NCBI RefSeq assembly: GCF_000204055.1
Contig: NW_006768796.1
Location: 742,084 to 806,083 of the forward strand
Direction: 5' to 3'
DNA length: 64,000 bases
From: Melampsora larici-populina 98AG31
Lineage: Eukaryota > Basidiomycota > Pucciniomycetes > Pucciniales > Melampsoraceae
The translations under genes and the position numbers were made by a program. The stretch's first letter is position 1. Each line of letters opens with the position of its first letter. Of the stretch, positions 42,907 to 52,704 are shown piece after piece. A model generated the notes under the pieces. It was not told the DNA's origin. It saw nothing but the letters and a program-made list of their open reading frames with translations, and searched no databases.

Positions 42907-44082
42907 TAGGTTTCCTTCTGATATAGTTCAACACCGCTGGTAACAACACAAGCAACAGCTCTGCATTCAGGAAGCGGTTTTTACAAAGGGAGATGGAATT
43001 TTACACAAGCCACTTTACACAGACTACCCCGGTGTAAAATTCAAAAAAGGCCCATTTTGTCAACTATAAGAGGTTCTGCGGAGCAGAACCTCTATTAATT
43101 TAACAAATACATAACCAAATGGTTGAACCATTTTAGAGAACAAAATATACATAGTAAATAAAAAACCTACATCGCTATCACTCAGTGTCAAGAGTGTAAA
43201 ACAAAAATACTTTTAATAGTTAGATAATACCTAAGTCGAGTTAACCAAAAACTCGAGATAGATTTAAAAGAAAGGGTCTGGTCTGACGAACAGACCCTGA
43301 CCAGCTGAACCCTTAACTACCAATCCCCATCATAGCATTCGACTAGACTAGGCAAAATCAACCAATGACCTAATTGAACCCTGAAGGAAATCACTCGTCA
43401 AATCAAGGAAAACCAACATATAAAATGTGAGGTACCTTTTTGATAAAGAAGAAAAATCATCTTTTTACTTAACACCAACTTTTTACACAAATTCATTTTT
43501 AAACAATCCCCTGTTTTAAAATAAAAGATCAAACTCGCACTCTCATTTTCTTTTTTCATCTGAATCACAGTTATACTCTAAAATCTTATTCCTTAGTTTC
43601 TTATCCTATCAAACTCGTGTTCCAGATAGATATTTCTTTTTTCCTTCTCTTCATCCTTATCATTTTCCACCCCCTCAGGACGTTAAAGATTGTGATAGCA
43701 TAATCTATCTTTGACTAAAGTTCCTAATTTCAACCACCCATTTTTGATAAAGACCTGTTTTATCAAACTAACGCTGAAGCGTCATCCTAAGGCACCACTT
43801 ACAATTAAAACCCGTATTCTCCTTGGAAGGTAGTTGAAAGTGAGTGCATTTTTTTCTTCAAAACTGGCAGCGGTTTCATTCCGCACCTAAGACAGTTATA
43901 ACTAACATCTATAACTATTACCAATTACTCACAAAGAATCTGAAAAATAATCTCCCTCTAGTTTTGAGAAAATTCTTGTCTAAAACTAGATAGAATACAT
44001 TTTGTGAGTACATTTCAACTTCAAACTAGCTAGTTCTTCGCCGAATCATAGTCTCAAGTTGACACATTTTTTCCAATTTTAA
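42907..44082. other. Intergenic, no gene seen
   Basis: AT-rich. It includes a GTGTAAAAT / ATTTTACAC inverted pair around 42998-43040, which may be another small element, and the hairpin at 43069-43093. Confidence 0.35.
43069..43093. repeat. Perfect 10-bp hairpin
   Basis: AGAGGTTCTG and CAGAACCTCT are separated by CGGAG. Confidence 0.6.
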
Positions 44083-44614
44083 TCAAGTCCCTCAATCCTT
44101 GCAAGGCCTCGTGACAGTGTGAGGGACTTGCCCCCCCAAAAAAAATCATTGCCTAAGAAGTAGTCTGTATCAAGCTCAAAATTAATACATCACTTTAACT
44201 TTGCTATGCATCAATAAACCCATCTTGAATCAAAGAAACAAAATGAGGGTGATCATATATATTTTCTTGAATTTCAAGTGCTTTCAGATGATCTACCAGT
44301 GGTCTTTTCAGCTGTTTCTGAGCGACGAACCTGCTTGAAGCCTGCATGTCTCAGAAACAAGTGAAAAATTCCAACCATGGATCACCCAAGAGAAAAACTC
44401 CCCAGGGAGGTACAGGGTAGCTTGAAGCTTGAGACAAAGAAAGTGTAGGAGATCACTGAAATCATCTTTTTCCTTTGCTTAAAAATGGATTTCTTGAGCC
44501 ACTAAAATTTTGAAGGGTTATATTCATTTTTAACTCAATACAGGCCACTTCTCAGGCCAAACATGTCTTCTTAGTGGTAAGCACCTGAGGCCATGCTAGG
44601 AATGAGGGACTTGG
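44083..44614. mobile_element. MITE with TTAA target duplication (piggyBac-like)
   Basis: Inverted ends TCAAGTCCCTCAATCCTTGC and CCAAGTCCCTCATTCCTAGC, 532 bp, flanked by TTAA on both sides (44079-44082 and 44615-44618), the hallmark of piggyBac insertions. A third GTGAGGGACTTG word lies inside near 44119. Non-coding. Confidence 0.6.
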
Positions 44615-45052
44615 TTAAGTTGGCATTTTTTTTGAATTCTATACTGATGTTTTGTTTTTTTGTCTGTGCAAAAAATTCCTGGCTTGAAAGTTCAGTGTAA
44701 AAGTGCAGATCCCAGAAGTGGTATGGATTGTTAAACTGGAACTAGCCCAATCAGAGGTGGGTTCCACATTAATGAATCACACTTGGTTGTTTCTGCATCT
44801 TGCTGCGTCTTGTGGTTTGCCATATATATCATTATTATCTTGAAATATTGAATCTTTCTCTCGCAAGCATCCAGACATACTCAGGTCTGCACATCACATA
44901 TTCAATTTATTAATCTACCAATGGACCTTCATAACACACATATATGTAGAAGCATCACAACACATAAACAGGAAAACAATAAAAGCACCAAAATAATGAA
45001 AATGATAAGAAGTAAGAATTAATTTGTCAACTGTTGATTATGTAGGAGAGCC

Positions 45053-45318
45053 AGGACCCCGGTATGCTCCTATGAAGGGTACAGATCTAGAATTGTGACT
45101 TTTGAGCTCGCGCGGAGATACGACATATGGGATTAAACAGCGTTCTCTTGGATTTTACCGGTTTCTGCCTGAATTTCAGAGTCGCTAAGTCCAATACAGC
45201 TGATTGAAAAGACTAAACCTGTCTTAAAGCTATGGGTAAAGCCAGGGACAAGTTTCCGAGCAAGCTCAAAAGTCACATTTTTGGATCTGTACCCCTTATA
45301 AGAGCATGCCGGGGTCCT
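45053..45318. mobile_element. hAT-like MITE with perfect 8-bp target duplication
   Basis: 266 bp. Ends AGGACCCCGGTATGCTC and the inverse AGGACCCCGGCATGCTC, with homology continuing into GGGTACAGATC. The 8-bp GGAGAGCC is duplicated exactly at 45045-45052 and 45319-45326, diagnostic of hAT-type transposition. No coding capacity. Confidence 0.85.
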
Positions 45319-45890
45319 GGAGAGCCTTGCTTTTGATCATCAACTGTAGGAAACATTTCTAGGGTGAGTTCTGCATTCCTTAATGCCTTAGACCTGCATG
45401 TTGGCTCATTCCACTTCTTCTACCTTCCCAGATTCTAAGTGATCACCATGCAGTGTTCACTCCACTCAATCTTGAGGCTCAAGTTCAGTACGCCCTGGCC
45501 ATCCATGCATGTTTCCTGGAGGTCTTCAGGTCTATTCCAGGACCGGCTCTCAGCTTTACACAAGCCTCACCAACCCCGCGTACCTCCCGGAGCTTGAAAT
45601 ACTGTTACCGTAAGGCCTGCAGCATCTCAAGGTCAAAAATTCAAGGGAAGATCTTATTTGTTTGCATGCCGCATACGAGGGATTTAATGTCAAGGGGATC
45701 AGTTTTCCGTATCCGGTGACAGGACATTGTTAGATAGACAGAACACTCCAGCTCCTCGGCTTTATATGTAAAAATCGCTCGAGGACACGACCAAAAAAGA
45801 AATGCTCATTTGTGCAAACGTGTTATATAATATTTGATACAATTTTAATGTAGAAGACAAGGTTAGGATAGATTTATCGACTGTGACAGA

Positions 45891-46830
45891 TCAGTAACCA
45901 TCGAGGCCGACTTGCTGATGACCTGATAAATCACCCTTCTTTCTCGCCTCTCCTTGATGCTGGGTAACAGGATCCTTGGTAACTAAAAGACAAATCGATT
46001 CCCTAAGTATCAAAACGATTAAGACAAACAAGAAAGAGATGTACGAACTTTTTCCTTTGAGTTCTTCAAAGGTGCCTTTGACTTTATCGCCCACACCGGG
46101 TTTGTTCCCAGTAGAACTAGCACCACCTACGCCTCCGTGAGCATGTTGTGCACCATGGCCAGTGATGTTGTCTACAAAAGATGTTAGGTTTTAGTAAATA
46201 TGTTTGACTATTGACTTGGTAATGGCACGGAGGTATCAAAAACAATCTTGCTGGAAAAGTATTCCACTCACCTGTTTGACCAACACCTCCCGCCGCGACA
46301 CCGGCGCGAGCACCTAATAGAAAGACAAAACCTCAGCATCTCATCGAACGTTCTCCAGGATGAACCACAAGGTATAAAAGTATGACTTACCGAGCCCTTG
46401 ATCGGAATAATCTCCACCGAGCCCTTCGCCAGCTTAAAGGAAGTGAAAAAAGTGAAACAAGAATGAGTTTAGGAAACCTTGAGATTGATTCTTCTATGAA
46501 CGAACTCACTTTTTGCACCACCATGGTGATGGGCACCGCCTAAGAGGATATATCGTCATTTTCGAGCCAGTAGAAACCTTTATACTAGATTCATAAGCAT
46601 GGACACTTACCTGGAACTTCACTCCCAAGACCTTGATCTTTACGTTGTCATAAATCGATGAACAAGTCATGAAGAGGTTTTAGTATCAAATCAAAAGGAC
46701 AGGGAAGAAACTAATGAGTTCACGTGGAACAGAAACTAGGTTATTGATTATAATTGGAAAAACGCTAACGGGTTCGTTGACCAGTTTGATCGCCTAAACC
46801 ACTATCATGAGTATTACTATTGAATGCCAT
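45891..46830 (-). CDS. Small CsbD-like, Gly/His-rich stress-type protein
   Basis: Seven exons (46830-46770, 46637-46611, 46539-46510, 46432-46391, 46313-46272, 46171-46049, 45982-45891) join in one phase to 138 residues from MAFNSNTHDSG. The first two thirds are Gly- and His-rich, built from GLGSE/GLGGD/DQGLG-like units. The last third (KPGVGDKVKGTFEELKGK ... TQHQGEARKKGDL) matches the CsbD-like pattern of small hydrophilic proteins linked to general stress. All internal exons are multiples of three and start and end in the same phase. The donor of exon 6 (GTTCGTAC) is non-consensus. Soluble, no signal peptide. The family role is poorly known; stress protection is inference. Confidence 0.75.
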
Positions 46831-48020
46831 TTTTGAAAATATAATTTATAATGATTAAGAATAAATTATGTATAGTAAGGTGATGGTAATGGTGATGGAA
46901 GGTAAACTAGTGAACTCGATTGCGAATATTTAAATAGTAATTCGAAAAAATCAAAACATTCAAAACCAATGATATCATGACGTCATGGATGATCTGAGAG
47001 ATTAAGGGGATCACTCAATTCGTCATGAGACCTATGATCTTCAATAAACCACAGCCATTTCATTTAATCGTCACTCTCAAATCCAAGTAAGACAATTAAC
47101 TTTGGCTTAACAAATCCGAGTGGTGATTGCTAAGATTACATAAGATATGATATCATTTTTAATCATCAATCAATCATTCAAAGAGGACAAGAACGAAGAG
47201 GATCCAAAATGATCGGATGAAGAACTCCTTTAAGCCGCTACCATTGCTTCAGAAAATCATTCCTTCATATCTGAGTTGACTCCAAATGTCACGAGTTCAA
47301 ACTTGAATCCTTTGATCTGTCCTGAAAATCAAAGATGGCTTCATCAAGTTTGGTGAGATTGATTACCTCGTTCTTATTTTCCTCGGAGTTGAAAGTTCTT
47401 GTGCCTCTCGATCTGCTTCACCACTCCTCCGTCACCCACCATATCTTCTTCGAGCCTCCTTCTGACTCACAATTTCCTCCTTAGTCAACTTTGACCCTCT
47501 TTTCCCTGATAGGAGTTCATAATTTTATACTCTTTGAATAGACCATGCTTGATGATTTCCTTCTACTTCCTTGTCTTCTATCCAATACAGAATTCGTAAT
47601 ACGTCCAATTAGCACTTGAACTTGTAATCATTTCGAAATTTCTACCTTCCTTTTGGATCTTCTTTGAGTCTTGTTTGTTTGTATAACATCAACTGTTTAT
47701 ACTCCTTCAGCACTATGTCTATATAGCATAAAAACCATTCCATTACAGATTTCTGTCCTTTTTTGAAACCCACTAGATCCTTAACTCAAGAAACACAATA
47801 CGTAAGATTGGTATAGATAAGGATTAAATCCAAATTAATGGATAGAGATAATAATCATCAGATGAAGGCTTTATTTTGGAACAACCTGTTTTACTATTCT
47901 GTTGTTTGGAGTTTTGCATAAGCTCCATGCCGAAGTTTACCTCCCCGTCAGCTCCATTTTCTTTTGCCTCTTTCTGCAACCCGGAGGTCTAAAACAAAAG
48001 CAGGATCGAGGAAAAACAAA
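46831..48020. other. Intergenic, no gene seen
   Basis: Upstream region of the CsbD-like gene and a pyrimidine-rich tract at about 47380-47530. No supported gene. Confidence 0.35.
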
Positions 48021-48101
48021 TGCCTCAACAGTGAGTCGAACACTGGACCTTTTGCTAGCACAAGATACTAGGCAAACGCTCTACCACTGAGCTACTAAGG
48101 C
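48021..48101 (-). tRNA. tRNA-Thr (AGT), 9-nt intron
   Basis: An 81-nt gene with acceptor GCCTTAG/TTGAGGC (G-T pairs allowed), discriminator A, D arm GCTC...GAGC, anticodon stem TTTGC/GCAAA and T arm CAGTG-TTCGACT-CACTG. The 16-nt loop fits anticodon AGT plus a 9-nt intron after position 37. A T-rich terminator (TTTGTTTTT) follows. Confidence 0.8.
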
Positions 48102-48562
48102 AGATGAACGAAATCTGCCAATATACGGTTTCGACAAAATCCGGCTGAAGTGAAATCGATAAGATACATATTTGAAAGTATCTCAAAACAACAGGAATTC
48201 TAACAAAATGGTACTTCAAGAAGAAAGTGGATGAAAAAAATCTGAAGAGATTGAATCAAGTGAAAGGTATATGGACAAAAACTCTAAAAGTATTTCTGCA
48301 TATATTTGTATAGAAAAAATTGTATGAATGATATCCATGGTTATCGGATATCACTTGAAGACCGGTCTTGATCGGAGTTAAATTTTCGAAAAATAAAAAT
48401 AAAAAAGTGATTTGTTTGTTGTTTTCTGCTTTAAGTGAATGGATATATACGAATGAAATGTAATCTATAAAGATGAAAGAAAGATAATTCGATTTGATTT
48501 AGATTCAAGCCTAGAGTTTTCTTTTTTCCGTAATCCTAATAAGAAAAAAAAACTCTAGTCGT

Positions 48563-49468
48563 TCAAAGATCTATCAAAACACATTCTAAGAGCCAATATT
48601 CATGTAATCTAGAATCTTGACTTAATTCAGGATGAAATGCAGTAGCTAATAATTTGCCTTTTTGAATTCCTACCGTTTGAGCATCTGGACCGAATCGATC
48701 TGATTTAGGTAAGATCGAAATCGGTACAGTGGTTAAAGTTTTAATACTTTCAGGTGATTGGATTGTATGAATCACTGGTGCTCTAATAAAGATTCCGGGA
48801 AACGGTCGAGTTGGATCTCGAATACAATCAATTTGTAATGCATGTTCAAATGATTCTGTCTAGGATTTTCAAAAAATCAAAGAAAAAAAAATGGGATTAA
48901 CTTCAATGAAGAAGATCATGACGAATTCATTTATGAAGAATTGTGATGAAAAAAAAGAAATCACTCAAACTTGTCTACCCCATTGATTACGATTGATAAG
49001 GATTGGAAGACCACCTAAGACATCTTGACCACCTTTTTTCATACTACCTTCAATAACTTCATCAGATAATAAAATCATACCAGCACACGTACCCCAAACA
49101 CTACGAGTTTTAACAAAACTTTTTAACCAATCTAAAAGACTAAAACCACTTTCATCAATTTGTCGACTAGCAATCAAACTCATAGTAGTTGATTCACCGC
49201 CCGGTATGATCAAACCATGACATCTTTCTAATTCTTTTGCAGTTTTAACTTGGATGGTCGTAAAGTTATTAAGTCGTTTTCGATTTGATTGATTCGATGG
49301 ATTTGGTGAAGAAGTTGGAGTATTACTTGAAGGTGGAAATGAAGAAGCTAGTCGTCGTAAATGAGAGACATGTTCTGCGTAGGCACCTTGAAGAGCTAGG
49401 ACTCCGATTGTTAATGGTGAATCATTTGATATTGGAGTTAAGATTGGTAATGGGTTAGAGTTAGCCAT
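48563..49468 (-). CDS. PDX2: Pyridoxal 5'-phosphate synthase, glutaminase subunit (PDX2/SNO)
   Basis: Two exons (49468-48971 and 48859-48563) join in phase after WGRQ, giving 264 residues. The protein hydrolyses glutamine and channels ammonia to the PDX1/SNZ synthase, which makes vitamin B6 (PLP) from a pentose phosphate and glyceraldehyde 3-phosphate in the cytosol. Family motifs are all present: IGVLALQGAYAEH at the start, the LIIPGGESTTM loop (about 88-97), the nucleophile Cys in WGTCAGMILL (C128) and the His/Glu pair in TAFHPELS (about H242, E244). It is somewhat longer than bacterial members (about 190-200) because of a Ser/Pro/Asn-rich insert at residues 43-65, seen in other fungal SNO proteins. 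The intron donor is GTTTGA, weaker than usual. No PDX1 gene is in the window. Confidence 0.95.
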
Positions 49469-49741
49469 GGATGTTGATGTTAATGTTAATGTTGAGATTG
49501 AGTTGAATGAATGAAGTGAATCGATTGATGAAATGATTAATCCGAGATTGAAGCGTTGAATTTTTTCAAAAGAGTGTTGTAGTCTAGTCTAAAATCTCAA
49601 TCCATCTTGACTCAAACTTCACTTGGATTTTGTATTCTGCAGTTCAAAATGTAGAGTTTTTACAAATGTATTCTCTTCAATTTCAAAACACCTTTTACTT
49701 TCAACTTCGCAAACATCCACGCAAGCTCTATTCATTTGTAT

Positions 49742-50125
49742 CAACCCGGTGCCAGCAACGCAACGCACCGCAACACGAGTGTTTTTTGGTGCGTTGCTCC
49801 GCAACACGCAGCACAAACCTGCATTACATGCTGCGCTGCGGTAAGTACCGCAACAACAAAAGGTGAGGTCAGGTTGCGCGGCGCCTTGACCGTCGCGCAA
49901 CGCAACAGGCGCAACAGCGCCAAAAAAACGCCGAACTGTGATTTTTTTTGGGCAGCAACGCAACAAATGTTGTTGCGGCCCAAAAAATCCATCGATTTGA
50001 CAAATGATGGTGCGCTGCGGGTCAGGCCGCAACCTAGAATTTGATTCTATGTTGCGCTGCGGTCAGAAAAACCGCAACGCAGGCGCAGCGCAACACGCAA
50101 CACCTGCGTTGCTGGCCCAGGGTTG
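49742..50125. mobile_element. GC-rich terminal-inverted-repeat element, copy 2 (uninterrupted)
   Basis: 384 bp with ends CAACCCGGTGCCAGCAACGC and the inverse CAACCCTGGGCCAGCAACGC, flanked by the direct repeat TTTGTAT (49735-49741 and 50126-50132). It is dense in GCAACGC/GTTGCG words. It is the opposite orientation of copy 1 at 21267-22466 and lacks the CACTA insert, with a single TTT/AAA (49965-49967) at that site. Frames within it are artefacts. Confidence 0.8.
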
Positions 50126-50644
50126 TTTGTATTGATCTCAAGCATTTCCTAAAATTCTTGGCAAATTATCTACCAACATTCGTGAATGGTGATGGCATTC
50201 AAAACTACCTTTTCCATACTTGCATGATGTGAATTCACAGAACCTTTCGATCCATCTATGAAGTTCTTTCCAAGTTGAGATATGGCAAGATTCATTCTTC
50301 CTGACTGTCTAAGGGTCAAGACAACAACCTTCTCCTCACATTACAACATCCTCAATTTGCCTTGAGTTTGTCACCTCTGGTGAGCTTACGTTGATAGATG
50401 TAGATCTGTGGATCCTCTAGAGATCACGTCACATCAAATTTACCAAAAGGTATCAGCTGCGACTTGCGTGTTCTACAAATGTATGTAGCATACAAGGGCA
50501 GCATTTTCCGAATTGAACAAAAATCGTGATATATATTTCTTGGTAGATATTCTTCAATCTTTCTAAACGCGTCTATTTAGAATGAAAACAAAAGAATATG
50601 GATGTAGAAAATACGAAATCAAATGACATTCAAATTATTGATCC

Positions 50645-51520
50645 TTAAACAGCGTATGGGCAATCTCTGTTACGAGCAACAAGCAAGTAAAGTAATTCAA
50701 GGGTTTCCCACTGAAATGAATCAAGTTACAGAAACGATCAGGTTATAAGCTTCATTCAAAAAATCAAAGCTGATTGAAATGTAAATGACTTACGAGTGAG
50801 ATACGGTCAGCTCCTGGTGCTTCAACATTGAAAGAGTATGCGTCACCAGGAATTACACCTTGAGGGAAACCATCCGGTTTCCACACTACATAGATAAAAA
50901 TCAATCAATCAATCTTTTCTTTTCATTCTTTGGCTACTCCTTGATCAATGATCTTAGATTGAAGATGACGGATAACTTACTAAAGATTCGACTACTTTCT
51001 TTCTTAGGTTGACCATAGAGTGAGACCGATCCTTCAACACTATTGATACCTGTGGTACTTGGGCTAAACGGTAACCATTCGAAATTGGTTCCATCAGCTC
51101 GTGTGACTGTCCAAGCGTATAAAGTGTATTTGATAGATTGGTAGTGTAAGGTAAGGGTAGTTTTCTCCTCATCTTGAGCCACGACGTTCTTATCACAGTT
51201 TCTAGGGGGCTACGAAATTGATGTTTGATTAATAAGCTTTAGTTGTTGAATCGATCAAAATAAATTGACAGAGTTAAAATCAAACGTACTGTCTTGAAGA
51301 AAGCTTGGGCAGTGTTATTGACAATATAAGTGATCACACCACCGCACATCTTAGTGGTGATAGCTACGTTTCCTTTTGAATCATAGATTTTACCATCAGA
51401 CCAATCGATATCTTTACTAAAAGCATAAGTCATATCAGATTTGAAAGGTGTGATAGGATTTGCGAAGGCAGAAAATGCCAATGAAGCTAAGATAGCGATG
51501 AAGAATTGTGCAGAAATCAT
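50645..51520 (-). CDS. Small secreted protein, unknown family (candidate effector)
   Basis: Four exons (51520-51290, 51209-50981, 50885-50794, 50710-50645) join in phase to 205 residues. The first 20 residues (MISAQFFIAILASLAFSAFA) are a clear signal peptide, with likely cleavage before NPITPFK. The mature protein has few cysteines (about C59, C82, C201), a hydrophobic CGGVITYIVNNT segment with an N-glycosylation site and a SVSLYGQPKKE region that looks beta-rich. No transmembrane segment after the signal. No known domain recognised. Small secreted proteins of unknown family are typical effector candidates in rusts, but no function can be assigned from sequence. Splice sites are GTACGT/GTAAGT donors and TAG/CAG acceptors. 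Confidence 0.7.
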
Positions 51521-52704
51521 GATGTTAATAAGTTAGTTGTGTTCGTTAAGATTTAAAAAGGAAAAAAAAGATTATTTATCGACGGATGGTATGATTATTT
51601 TTTCACAATTATAGGAAATGATTTCGATGAGGTCAAAGGGGCAGAGAAATTGAAACAATCCAGTTTTTATATCACTTCTGATGATTTTCTATGTACACTC
51701 GGTGGTAAGGCTGATTTTTAACTGCTGTTTATCCGCTCATCACAACAAAAAAAAGCCACCAAAAGAAGATACGAGAATGACCATTACAATAATTCTACAA
51801 CAATCCGGGTGTGGACTTTGTCGTCGTTCAGGGGCATAGGTGGGGTAAGTGGGGGATCCCACTTTTGAAAGAAAGCGCTTCAATATGCGCCTGTATTCTC
51901 CTCCCATACATGTGGCCCTTTGACTTTTGGCCTCGTCACGCACCGGTGCCTCGTGGTTTCCCTACACAGCGATGGCACGAGAGATCCCGATTACAAAGAT
52001 GTGGGGGGATGAATCATTTCAAAAAAATCAACCTCGGGCATACTTAAACATCAAAGGTAAGTAAAGGTTGGCCAACGATATACTTGTACTTCATATATAT
52101 TCGACCTCATAAGCCTTGTAACAAAATGACTCTCATACACTCTTGATCTTTGTAGCCTTCACCTTTTTGCAAATGTTATGGTCTTGACTCATGGAGAATG
52201 CAAGCAAATTCTACAGGTGTCCTGCACCGAGCCCATTTATTCGATGAGATCAATATCTTAAAAAATCAATTCCAAGGATTAGGTAATCAATACCGAGTCC
52301 AATCAGTAAATAAGATATTTTACTTTTGAGAAAGGTTTTAGACTATTGCAGAAGCCATCATCAAGTAATACAACCACGATAAAAACAACAACATTAGAGC
52401 CCACAAATATTTTGTCTTTCAACTAATGGAAACCCCATAAAATTTGATGACAAAACGAAATTTTCTTGATAACAAAAAAAGAGTATGATCAAGATTGTCA
52501 ATAGGAGATTGAATGATACAAACAGATTTTCAAAGCAAGTAACCGATTATTTATTACATTTTAGTTCTTTCGTAATTCATGATTTGCGTAGAAAAGACAA
52601 AAAAAAAGATAAAGATTGTTCTTCTTATTTGAATGATAAGTTCGAAAGAGATTTTTTGAAAGTGCGTCATGCACCAGAAACGCAAGTGAAGAACATTAGT
52701 TAGA
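51521..52704. other. Intergenic, no gene seen
   Basis: Promoter side of the secreted-protein gene and 3' side of the MFS gene. Short frames only. Confidence 0.35.
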
